A stretch of 64,000 bases of DNA from Meconema thalassinum. Taxonomy: Eukaryota; Arthropoda; Insecta; Orthoptera; Tettigoniidae. Positions within the stretch are counted from its first letter, which is position 1, and each line of letters opens with the position of its first letter. The stretch lies in NCBI GenBank assembly GCA_946902985.2, contig OX336389.2, forward strand, positions 980,900,482 to 980,964,481. The letters are read 5' to 3'. The notes beneath the pieces were generated by a model. It ran no database searches. It saw nothing but the letters and a program-made list of their open reading frames with translations, and was not told the DNA's origin. Position numbers and translations under genes: made by a program. Shown one piece after another: positions 36,376-45,278 of this stretch.

Positions 36376-36666
36376 AACAACAACATGTAGAGCTCACCAA
36401 AATAATGTTGTGTAACGGTAAATGTTAGTCAACGAACAGTAATGCATTACTAAAACCCATGACACGATACCTAAGAGCTTTTCTAAAATTATTTTAAAAT
36501 GCCTTTAACCATATATTAAACACCCAGTTCACAAGACTCATAACTGCAATGTTATGGTCAAACAAAACAAAATCTATATTTCAAAACAAAAAAGTGGTTT
36601 AGTCAATGTATACTGGAAAAAGTTTTATAAACACTCAAGTTCACAAAAATAATTAAATTAGTAACT

Positions 36667-36752
36667 GTCAGGTTGACCGAGTGGTTGTGGTGTTTGACTT
36701 AAGTTCAAATTTTCTGTACAAGAAAGCAAGGGTTCGAATCCCTTACCTGATA
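36667..36752 (+). tRNA. tRNA-Leu (anticodon UAA), left arm
   Basis: All arms of a class II tRNA pair by eye. The acceptor stem GTCAGGT pairs with ACCTGAT (one G-U at the first pair). The D stem is ACC/GGT. The anticodon stem is TTTGA/TCAAA around loop CTTAAGT, giving anticodon TAA. The long variable arm has a TTTCT/AGAAA stem, and the T stem is AAGGG/CCCTT around TTCGAAT. The discriminator is A, as in leucine tRNAs. No intron and no encoded CCA. An internal B box (GGTTCGAATCC) is intact, but no T4 terminator is visible in the next ~80 bases, so expression is uncertain. Confidence 0.85.
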
Positions 36753-37119
36753 TAACTATTACCTCAACATGGCTTGACCACACTGTATTATTGTGTACTC
36801 GGTACACAGACCATAGATAGAGTGTATTGTTTAAGATCACTCTCTTTGCGAACATAGTCAGAGACTATTGATGGTTAACAATTGCATTAATAGTGGGACA
36901 TAGGGATAGCAATTAAGAAAAACAGACAATACCCATACACTATTTTTATTTATTTAATGTAAGTACTTGTACAATAGTTATATACAAACTACAACTCTCT
37001 TTTGTCTATTACTATCTAGTCCTTTTCGATCCACTTTCATAACAAGGCAGATGACTTTGTAGATCAGCCCCTTAAAACAACAACAACACTACCTCTTACA
37101 TAGTCTGTGATGTTGATGA

Positions 37120-37470
37120 CTATTGAGGCGTGGAAGATGGATACAACATAACTTTTACAACAGGGGTTAAACGTTGCTCAACAAAAAATGCACTATTTTG
37201 AGTAGAAACATCTTTCTCTTGTACTAACTTATTAGCATTCTGATGATTTTTTGCCAACACCATCAGTGTTTTGTCTGGAGCACTACATTGATGATCACTC
37301 ACACTTAAAACCACACCATTTCTACTTTTCATATTGCCTCGACATCTTGTTGACCTCTGTTTTGAGCATCGCCAGAATATTATTCCTTTTACATTTTGTC
37401 GTCTATAGTTATAAGAGTAGCCTTTATAGAGTACACGTTGTTTACCTCGGTTAGTTGTAGTAAGTTCCAT
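37120..37470 (-). CDS. FLYWCH zinc-finger protein A, left arm (truncated)
   Basis: This is a 116-residue frame starting MELTTTNRGKQRVLYKGYSY. It has one FLYWCH-type finger: the Y-K-G-Y block, FWRC (Trp33, Cys35), Cys43, then DHQC (His60, Cys62) as likely zinc ligands. The last ligand is Cys where His is usual. FLYWCH fingers bind DNA or protein partners and occur in chromatin factors and in transposon proteins. Against the right-arm copy, a CAA-GAG to CAA-TAG change stops this version after STPQ. Both A copies are much shorter than gene B in the loop, because a dispersed repeat abuts their 3' ends. The gene is read toward the outer end of the arm. Confidence 0.75.
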   Translation of the reverse strand: MELTTTNRGKQRVLYKGYSYNYRRQNVKGIIFWRCSKQRSTRCRGNMKSRNGVVLSVSDHQCSAPDKTLMVLAKNHQNANKLVQEKDVSTQNSAFFVEQRLTPVVKVMLYPSSTPQ

Positions 37471-37559
37471 AGTAGTAACTAACCTGTTAGTATGATTTGC
37501 ACACTACAAAGGTTATCTCTGTTCTGGTAATAGAATTATTTAGCGTTGGCTTTTATATT

Positions 37560-37835
37560 TAATATGTACAGTTAAAAGTGATAGAAAAGTGGTAGAAACG
37601 TGGTAGCAAAGTGTTAGACAAGTGGTAGACAATTGGTAACATAGTGGTAGAAAAGTGGAAGTAAAGTGGTAGAAAAGTGGTAGAAAAGTGGCAGAAAAGT
37701 AGTAGAAAAGTGGTAGCAAAGCGGTAGAAAAGTGGTAGCAAACTAGAAAAGTGGTAGCAAAGTGGCAGAAAAGTAGTAGAAAAGTGGTAGCAAAGTGGTA
37801 GCAAACTAGAAAAGTGGTAGCAAAGTGGTAGAAAA
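37560..37835. repeat. AAGTGGTAGAAAAGTGGTAGC minisatellite, left arm
   Basis: This is a dense array of 11-12 bp units (GAAAAGTGGTA, GCAAAGTGGTA, GCAAACTA) lying between FLYWCH genes A and B. Its mirror is at 38908-39262. It falls upstream of the A gene and downstream of the B gene. Frames across it (PLCYHFSTTFLPL-like) are repeat artefacts. Confidence 0.92.
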
Positions 37836-37882
37836 TATTACATGTATTGTTAAGAAATAGTTTAAGCGGTTACATGGATTCA

Positions 37883-38590
37883 TTACACTATAATTTTAGC
37901 ATCACGAAGCTCATTTTCTATATCCAAAAGTTCTTCCTCATATTTAGTATGACCAGCCTGTTTACAGGTATGCAAGTACTGAAGCCGCTGGATTAGCTTA
38001 TTGGGATTGTTCCAGTAAACAAATTTAACAAATGATTTTTTTTGGTGTAAACCATTATCATCATCATCATCATCATCATAATCATCATCATCATCATGGT
38101 TATCATCATCAATATAATTATCATCAATATAATCATCATCAATATAATCATCATCACTATTACTATCTAATCCTTTTTGTTCATTTTGCAATGCAACAAC
38201 CTTTGGCATAGTTTGTGTTGTCTTTGATAGTGTTAGAGGTTTCTTAGCCGTTAACGACTGTCCTAACATGTCTTTTTCAGGAGATAATAAATGCTCTTTA
38301 ACAAACAAAGCACTATCTTGAGCCACACTATTTTTTTCTTGGTCTTGCTTTTTTACCTTGGTTAGAGTATTTTGTCCATTTAAATGAGTATTATTTTGAG
38401 ATTTACAATGATGATCGATTGAAATAAGTATGTTGGAGCCTTTTGTTTTAATCATTCCTCGACACTTTTTAGATCGTTGTTTCGAACAGCACCAAATAAC
38501 AGTTCCATTTTTATTAGTTCTTTTTACAAGATATGCATATCCTTTATAGTAAGCACATGGCTTACCATAGCTAGTCGTTGATACTTCCAT
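37883..38590 (-). CDS. FLYWCH zinc-finger protein B, loop of palindrome
   Basis: An intact frame of 235 residues. The N-terminal FLYWCH finger has W33, C35, C43 and DHHC (His60, His61, Cys62), spaced as in protein A. A Lys/Gln-rich linker follows, then a strongly acidic tract (about residues 142-179, repeating DDDYID and runs of D). A C-terminal basic/hydrophobic segment (SFVKFVYWNNPNKLIQRL) and a possible helix ending ELRDAKIIV complete it. It is the only full-length member here. The arm/loop junction lies in its last codons: the right arm starts with the same LRDAK codons at 38829. A nuclear DNA-binding role is plausible by family but not shown. Confidence 0.8.
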   Translation of the reverse strand: MEVSTTSYGKPCAYYKGYAYLVKRTNKNGTVIWCCSKQRSKKCRGMIKTKGSNILISIDHHCKSQNNTHLNGQNTLTKVKKQDQEKNSVAQDSALFVKEHLLSPEKDMLGQSLTAKKPLTLSKTTQTMPKVVALQNEQKGLDSNSDDDYIDDDYIDDNYIDDDNHDDDDDYDDDDDDDNGLHQKKSFVKFVYWNNPNKLIQRLQYLHTCKQAGHTKYEEELLDIENELRDAKIIV

Positions 38591-38828
38591 GTCAACTGTT
38601 AAGCATAAACTAATCTCTAGTAAAGTTAACTCGATAATAAAAATGATAGTTTGTAGTATGTGCAGTTTAAAGTAAGAGCAAAAGTGAGAGTCAAATGGTA
38701 GAAAAGTGTTAGCAAAGTGGTGGAAGAGTGGTAGCAGTTTATAGTAGTCATGATCTTTTTTACCAGAATGTGATTTGAGTAAATGTAATTTCTAAACCTT
38801 AGCAGTGAGGGATGGTTACTTCCGTAAG
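38591..38828. other. Rest of the loop, single-copy
   Basis: This 238 bp stretch upstream of FLYWCH gene B contains a few diverged AGTGGTAG units (near 38695-38735). It would hold the promoter of gene B, but no clear TATA or initiator motif stands out. Confidence 0.5.
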
Positions 38829-38907
38829 GCTTCGTGATGCTAAATTTATAGTGTAAGGAATCCATGTAACCGCTTAAACTATTTCTTAACAATACATGTA
38901 ATATTTG

Positions 38908-39262
38908 CTACCACTTTTCTAGTTTGCTACCACTTTTCTACCACTTTTCTACTACTTTTCTACTACTTTTCTGCCACTTTTCTACCACTTTGCTTCCAAC
39001 TTTTCTAGTTTGCTACCACTTTGCTACCACTTTTCTACTATTTTTCTGCCACTTTGCTACCACTTTTCTAGTTTGCTACCACTTTTCTACCACTTTGCTA
39101 CCACTTTTCTACTACTTTTCTGCCACTGTTCTAGTTTGCTACCACTTTTCTACTACTTTTCTGCCACTTTTCTACCACTTTGCTTCCATTTTTCTACCAC
39201 TAGGTTACCAATTGTCTACCACTTTGCTACCACGTTTCTACCACTTTTCTATCACTTTTAAC
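38908..39262. repeat. TACCACTTTTC minisatellite, right arm
   Basis: This is the mirror of the 37560-37835 array and somewhat longer (about 355 versus 275 bp), so the arms differ here in copy number. Units are CTACCACTTTT, CTACTACTTTT, CTGCCACTTTT and TAGTTTGCTAC. Confidence 0.92.
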
Positions 39263-39362
39263 TGTACGTATTAAATATAAAAGCCAACGCCAAATAATTC
39301 TATTACCAGAACAGAGATAACCTTTGTAGTGTGCAAATCATACTAACAGGTTAGTTACTACT

Positions 39363-39761
39363 ATGGAACTTACTACAACTAACCGAGGTAAACAACGTGT
39401 ACTCTATAAAGGCTACTCTTATAACTATAGACGACAAAATGTAAAAGGAATAATATTCTGGCGATGCTCAAAACAGAGGTCAACAAGATGTCGAGGCAAT
39501 ATGAAAAGTAGAAATGGTGTGGTTTTAAGTGTGAGTGATCATCAATGTAGTGCTCCAGACAAAACACTGATGGTGTTGGCAAAAAATCATCAGAATGCTA
39601 ATAAGTTAGTACAAGAGAAAGATGTTTCTACTCAAAATAGTGCATTGTTTGTTGAGCAACGTTTAACCCCCGTTGTAAAAGTTATTTTGTATCCATCTTC
39701 CACGCCTCAAGAGTCATCAACATCACAGACTATGCAAGAGGTAGTGTTGTTGTTGTTTTAA
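39363..39761 (+). CDS. FLYWCH zinc-finger protein A', right arm
   Basis: This is the inverted copy of protein A, identical through the finger (W33, C35, C43, H60, C62), with only a few changes (for example ALFVEQ for AFFVEQ). It reads past the left-arm stop: STPQ continues with ESSTSQTMQEVV and then LLLF, the last codons lying in the dispersed TTGTTGTTTTAAGG repeat. It has 132 residues. The acidic tract of gene B is missing, replaced by that repeat. Confidence 0.75.
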   Translation: MELTTTNRGKQRVLYKGYSYNYRRQNVKGIIFWRCSKQRSTRCRGNMKSRNGVVLSVSDHQCSAPDKTLMVLAKNHQNANKLVQEKDVSTQNSALFVEQRLTPVVKVILYPSSTPQESSTSQTMQEVVLLLF

Positions 39762-39793
39762 GGGGCTGAACTACAAAGTCATCTGCCTTGTTA
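39748..39793 (+). repeat. Dispersed ~45 bp motif, copy in right arm
   Basis: GTTGTTGTTGTTTTAAGGGG leads to a diverged AAGTCATCTGCC. It supplies the stop codon of FLYWCH A'. A mirror copy in the left arm lies near 37045-37095. Confidence 0.5.
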
Positions 39794-40080
39794 TGCAAGT
39801 GGATCGAAAAGGACTAGATAGTAATAGACAAAAGAGAGTTGTAGTTTGTATATAACTATTGTACAAGTACTTACATTAAATAAATAAAAATAGTGTATGG
39901 GTATTGTCTGTTTTTCTTAATTGCTATCCCTATGTCCCACTATTAATGCAATTGTTAACCATCAATAGTCTCTGACTATTTTCGCAAAGAGAGTGACCTT
40001 AAACAATACACTCTATCTATGGCTTGTGTACCGAGTACACAATAATACAGTGTGGTCAAGCCATGTTGAGGTAATAGTTA

Positions 40081-40166
40081 TATCAGGTAAGGGATTCGAA
40101 CCCTTGCTTTCTTGTACAGAAAATTTGAACTTAAGTCAAACACCATAACCACTCGGTCAACCTGAC
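40081..40166 (-). tRNA. tRNA-Leu (anticodon UAA), right arm
   Basis: This is the mirror of the tRNA at 36667-36752. On the minus strand the acceptor (GTCAGGT/ACCTGAT), anticodon (TTTGA/TCAAA, loop CTTAAGT), variable and T stems are all unchanged. I see one difference, in the D loop (GGTTATGGT here, GGTTGTGGT in the left copy). The change does not affect any stem, so both copies keep a complete fold. Confidence 0.85.
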
Positions 40167-40367
40167 AGTTACAAATTTAATTATTTTTGTGGACTTGAGT
40201 GTTTATAAAACTTTTTCCAGTATACATTGACTAAACCACTTTTTTGTTTTGAAATATAGATTTTGTTTTGTTTGACCATAACATTGCAGTTATGAGTCTT
40301 GTGAACTGGGTGTTTAATATAGGGTTAAACAACATTATTTTGGTGAGCTCTACATGTTGTTGTTTGA

Positions 40368-40515
40368 GTCGTCAGTCTTTTGACTGGTTTGATGCAGATC
40401 TCCATGCCTCCCTGCCCTGAGCGAAACGTCTCATCTCTATATAACTACCACACCCTACATTCAAGGCTATCTGTTTAACATATTATAACCTTGGATCCCC
40501 CCTACAAGCTCTTGG
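40368..40515 (-). pseudogene. LINE 3'-end relic in right arm
   Basis: Mirror copy of 36226-36375 with a handful of substitutions (for example CTGCCCTGAGCG for the reverse of CGCTCAAGGCCGG). It contains no catalytic motif. Confidence 0.65.
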
Positions 40516-41851
40516 GTTCAATTCCTAGATTTAACACAAACTTTTAAAAGTGGTATGACAACTAAAACTAGTCTACTCAGTCTCGAGTGGTCCAAATAAG
40601 TAGAGAGGGTTTGATTCACACCTCAACCATAGAGCACCATGTTCTTTCTTTTTTTAAATAATGATAGCCATTTGTTCAATTTCACATTTCACACATTGCA
40701 ATTTGTCAATTTTCCACTTGCATTTTTTAAAATGACAGTTTGATGTTTTTCAATTTCATGATATGGAAACATGGATTTTTCCATTTTCATATTTACACAT
40801 TTGTCAATTTCCCATTTGCATATATTTTCCTAAATGTCCGTTTAAGGTTTTTAAATTTTGTCTATATGGAAACATGGATTTTCCATTTTGCTGTTTACAA
40901 ATTTTTTATATATTTATTTTGTGTGTATGTTGAAAAACGATATTTCCAAAACAAGATTTTTTATTTTTCATTTTATGATTTTGTAAATGATCTTAATGCG
41001 AGTGCTTGACCATGGCAATAATACAGTCTATCTATGTGTTAGCGGAACCATAGAGGCTTATTACTACTGCAAGTAAGAATGTTTTACAAAAAACGACTAT
41101 CTACCACTGCATTTGAAAAACAAAACGATTGAAAAATCTATTTTCCATTCATATATAAGTGCTAATTCTCCCTCTCCCCACCCTACCTCACCGTATTTTC
41201 TCTGGTCAAACAACCAATGCTACCCCCACACACACACACAAGCTTTCTATATATCTCTCTCTATATATATGTTTTCTCTTGTCCACGAGATAAAAATTAT
41301 GGTTGCTGGATTGTATCCTGCACTGTTTATGCGACATACCTTTTCCAGTTCATAAAACCGTTAGGTATTTCTCTACACATAGCGATTTTACCACTGCTCT
41401 ACCTACGCCTTTTGCTTGTTTGGCTTTCTTACAGTCTAGTATGTGATAGGAAGCATTAACTGTATGTCAAACCCAGTCCACGTTTGTATTAGTAATCTAA
41501 GTAACAATTTGAAAAGAGACAAGTGTAATCAGTTTTAAACATTATCTCTGCTTTTATTTGTTTGTTTATAACATGCATATTAACCTAAAATCAAACCCTA
41601 GTCTATCTTAGTGAAAGGCTAACAGTTTAACCACTGCGTCACCATACCCTTTTTTCTTAGTTTGATTCGTTCTAGGCCTTAGAGCTAGAAATCGAGTTAA
41701 GATCTCCAGTGAAAGAGGCACATGTGCCCACCACTATAGCACGTAATGTTTAGCTGGCAACATTAGACAACCGAAAATGATAGTATTTCTGTTAGCCAAG
41801 CATTTCTGTCATTTACCTACTGTGTGAGCTCTGCCAGCAAGACAGTTTAGT

Positions 41852-42112
41852 TTAGAACAAGTGTGTGTGAGTGTGTGTATAGATTATTAGCCTCAGGTAT
41901 TTAAAGCTTGTTGTGTGTAGCGACCATCTTGTCCCAGTAACCACTGAGCAAGTTTTAACAGTCAACCCATAATAACTGCATAGGATAGTTGTGTGTGGTT
42001 CATATACTTGTGTGTGTGCATTAGCATCATGCACTAGCTTTACCTTACCCTCTATAGGTAGAGCGTTATCCCTTTCCTTTCTGACATTACCAATGACCAC
42101 ATTCACCCACAA
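41852..42112 (-). CDS. Unrecognised 86-residue open frame, right arm
   Basis: Mirror of 34629-34889 with the same translation (MWVNVVIGNVRKERD start). No domain is recognised. It is weakly supported as a gene. Confidence 0.2.
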   Translation of the reverse strand: MWVNVVIGNVRKERDNALPIEGKVKLVHDANAHTQVYEPHTTILCSYYGLTVKTCSVVTGTRWSLHTTSFKYLRLIIYTHTHTHLF

Positions 42113-42459
42113 GTTTTACACTTAAACCATTGGTTTGTTTTTGATTAAGTTTGGTTCGGTTTGGTTGGGTTTGATTCAGCTTGGTTCAGTTTAGTTCAAT
42201 GTAGTCACCATTTTAGATTTTAGCTATCCTCTTTAACCAATCAATTAAAGTTTGTCTACTCTTATTTCTTGAATCGATAAATCAGATTCTGTATACACCA
42301 TTTGTCATTTATTATCCCATACCTACAACCTATACTCTCTCTGTACTGCAGTTTGATCTGAAAACAAGTTCCAATGGTGAAAGATTTGTCAGTCACCATA
42401 CATGTAGCCTACAATAATTCTTTCACTACCTAGCTATGTTTCATCACTCACTGTAAACA

Positions 42460-43090
42460 TTTCACATGTCCATATCCGATTATAAGTTTATAAAATCTCA
42501 GGTCGATGACCTTGATGTATTGGGTATTTTTGGGTAAATTCATTAGCCATGGGAAAGGGTTGACCATTCTAAGTCCTATGACACCTCACATGTTGATATC
42601 CGATTATTAGTTTATAAATATCAGGTCAATGACCTTGCTGTTTTGAATTTTTGAGGTAAATTCATTGGTCATGGGAAAGGGTTAACCATTCGTAGTCCTA
42701 TGACACCTCACTTGACCCTCTCTACTGATAAGTTTATAAAATCTTAGGTCAATGACCTTGCTGTTTTGGGTATTTTGGGTAAATTCGTTGGTCATGGAAA
42801 AGGGTTGGCCATCCTGAGTCTTGTGACACCTCACTTGTCCCCCTCTGATTATTAGTTGATAAAATCTTAGGTTAATGACCATGCTGTTTTTTTTGTGGGT
42901 AAATTCATTCGTCATGGGGAGGGGTTGGCCATTTTAAGTCCTATGACACCTCACTTGACCCTCTGTGATTATTAGTTAGCGAGATATTAACGAAAGTGCA
43001 GTTAGGCCCTTTTGACAAAAAATGAATAATACATTCAAAACAGGGCGTCACCCCAAGTCCAACGACCCCTCATACAAGTCCCTAGCTTTC
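42460..43090. repeat. ~120 bp tandem repeat array, right arm
   Basis: Mirror of 33640-34280. Units are read as AGTCCTATGACACCTCACTT with GGGTAAATTCATTGGTCATG between them. Single-base and small indel differences distinguish it from the left array. Confidence 0.85.
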
Positions 43091-43774
43091 TTAGTTCATA
43101 AGATATTAAAAAGCCGATGACCTATTAGTTTTTGGATCTTTGGTTAATTTGTAAAAAAAACGTATCTATAAATCATTATTCAAAAAGCCCGCCCTCTTAC
43201 AAAAAAAAAACAATTGCGCATTCGTAAAACAAAAAACAAAAATGATAAATCATAGCGGCATTCAGTTGTATGCATGCACTTTATGAGGAACGAGTTTAAT
43301 TTCATATTGGCATACAAACTCCCACATGTTGCACATGGAAAGCGACTTTTACCTAAAAATTATTATTTCACCCCCTAGTAGGGGTAGATTTTATTTTTGA
43401 GTGGAAATAAGTTATCCATAGGAAAGGGGTTGTATGCCGGAGTAATTTGACTACTTGTACATGTCTCTAGCCTTATTCCCACCACTGACAAAACAGGTTG
43501 TGACTTGTTAGCTCTTATCGTGCACGTGCACATGTGTACACTTGTGTGTTAGGTCATATTACACATGAACTTGCATTTTCTCACGTATGAACCAAAACAG
43601 GATGTGACTTGTTTCACAAGGAGGACGGTAATGAGGTCATCTCACACGTGTTCACATGTATTTCGTCACTTTCCTTTCATATCGTTATCCCATTATAGTA
43701 GTGGGGGTTGGTGAACAACGTCAGTTCAACACACGCAAATGTAGTTAGGCCCTTTAATATAATTTAAATACAAT

Positions 43775-43925
43775 CATGAGCCAGTCCATAGGGATCAGGC
43801 CAAAGGGACCGGTCCAAAGGGATCAGTCCAAAGGGACTCATCCACAAGGACTCGTCCACAAGGACTCGTCAACAATGACCAGTCCACAGGGACCTGTCAA
43901 CAATAACCCGTCCACAGGGAACCAC
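43775..43925. repeat. ~15 bp minisatellite, right arm
   Basis: Mirror of 32815-32965, read as CAAAGGGATCAGTCC / CCACAAGGACTCGTC / CAACAATGACCAGTC units. Confidence 0.85.
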
Positions 43926-44294
43926 TCCCCCACCCTCTTACAAAAGCTATGAGTGGGCATGCGTAAAAAACAAGCATGTTAATTCATAGTGGCTATCCAC
44001 CGTACACATGCACTTTATGTGGAACAACGTTTAAATCCATATCGGCATTCAAACGCTCACATGTTGCAATTGGAAAGAGAGATTCTCTAAAAAATAACAA
44101 TTTCACCCCCTAGTAGGGGTAGGTTTTATTTTTGGGGTTGAAATATGTTGTCCAATGGAAATGGGGTGTTAGCTCGAGTTCAATGACACCTCATTTGTCA
44201 AAATCCGACCATGCGTTCGAGAGATATCGGGCTGCCGCCATCTTGTGAGGTGGGGAGGTGGAGGTGGTATCTGAACCATCCAAAACACACTACT

Positions 44295-44906
44295 CACCTG
44301 TTCCCAGTTCAATTCTCCTGTCAATCCATTTGGCTAGGGATAGCTTCCTCTTGTGTACCTGATTGTTAATTGTAAGATATTACCATTTCGTGTACCTGCT
44401 CATTTCATAATCCGGATGGTGTCTTAAAGCATGTTAAGTGGTTTTCCGTGCCACAGCGTTACTGACCTTGTGACCGTCCTTTCAAGGGCAATTAATTCAT
44501 GTGTGATAAAATCAGTTTGTTATTGTAATCTCTGTCCCTAAAGAGTGTAGTTCCTAACTTTGTAATTTACCCTTTTATTTGGTAATACATACCCCTCTAT
44601 TTTGGTAATTACTATTTTATTTGGCCTTTAACGTCCCATTGCCAACCTCAAGACAGCTGCGGTGGAATGATCCTCACCAGGTAAATCTTCCACTTTTCAA
44701 GCTTGTGGATAAAACGACGTACTTCCTCTCTTGTACTTCTGAGGGTGTCACCCGAGTACGTCGTCAACACCGGCCGCCGTGGCAAAGCCATCAAGTCCCG
44801 TAAAGGATGTCTTGGGGTCGCCGTTGGTAAGTTTCCTTCAGGTTGGCAGGCCCTCTAGGGAGTTTGTCGAGCTGAGCGGGAGCGAGAGAGTAAGAGGGGG
44901 GTGACA
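44295..44906 (+). repeat. 5' LTR, second part
   Basis: It resumes with the duplicated hexamer (CACCTG) and TTCCCAGTTCAATTCTCC, matching 50421 onward in the 3' LTR, and ends GGGGGGTGACA at 44906. Together with 30844-32434 it makes a ~2.2 kb LTR. Confidence 0.92.
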
Positions 44907-44907
44907 T

Positions 44908-44918
44908 TGGTAGCAGAG
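44908..44918 (+). promoter_or_regulatory. tRNA primer-binding site (initiator Met)
   Basis: TGGTAGCAGAG begins one base after the 5' LTR. It is the exact complement of the 3' end of animal initiator tRNA-Met (CTCTGCTA plus CCA). This is where minus-strand DNA synthesis would be primed. Confidence 0.75.
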
Positions 44919-45056
44919 CGTGGTTTCTCGGTTTTCCACTCGCTGCTGTCTAGTGGGGAGGGTTGGCCTTAAAATCCCCTGTCAATATTTTAAATCAGTT
45001 TCAATTTTTGTGGTAAAGATGTCCCGCCTATAACCTGTCTTAGTTACCCTGTTAAC

Positions 45057-45278
45057 TTGTTTCATGCAAAAATGTCTGCTGCGAGAAGTGTGAAGTTTGC
45101 TGCTCGGCTTACACGAGATGAGGCGAATTACGAGTTGACCATACGTGGCCTGCAGTCTTCAGGCGACCTAAGCCAAGATCAGAAAATGCTGGAAGGAGCT
45201 TCGGAAATTCCAGTGTGCCATTCGGAACTCACAGATGAAGAGCTTGATCGGGGTAAGTCCCTGATTGCATCTGATTAA
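45057..45278 (+). pseudogene. gag N-terminal remnant
   Basis: The frame (73 residues) contains SVKFAARLTRDEANYELTIR, G...SGDLSQDQKML. This resembles the start of Ty3/gypsy gag proteins, where a 'L..DEL.YEL..RG' motif precedes a short linker. The capsid and nucleocapsid (CCHC) parts are missing and the frame stops at 45276. Its position just after the primer-binding site supports gag identity. Confidence 0.6.

Larger units (their letters stand above)
32435..44294. mobile_element. 11.86 kb palindromic element (two 5.47 kb arms, 0.92 kb loop)
   Basis: The left terminus AGTAGTGTGTTTTGGATGG is matched by CCATCCAAAACACACTACT at the right end. The two arms (32435-37910 and 38829-44294) are inverted copies over their whole length, with roughly one to two mismatches per 100 bases where compared. 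The target is a 6 bp site: CACGTG on the left and CACCTG on the right, against CTCGTG in the uninterrupted 3' LTR. AG...CT ends with 6 bp duplications are described for Maverick/Polinton elements. No polymerase B, integrase, ATPase or capsid gene is visible, so a foldback-type element is the alternative. Confidence 0.88.

Noticed and set aside
37560..39262. AAGTGGTAGAAAA / TACCACTTTTC arrays considered as CRISPR-like
   Set aside because: Units are contiguous 11-12 bp minisatellite repeats with no spacers, in an insect-type genome.
32435..44294. Palindrome considered as an assembly artefact of one arm
   Set aside because: The arms differ by many small substitutions and by minisatellite length, both junctions have matching target hexamers, and the loop is single-copy. 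Long-read confirmation would still be valuable.
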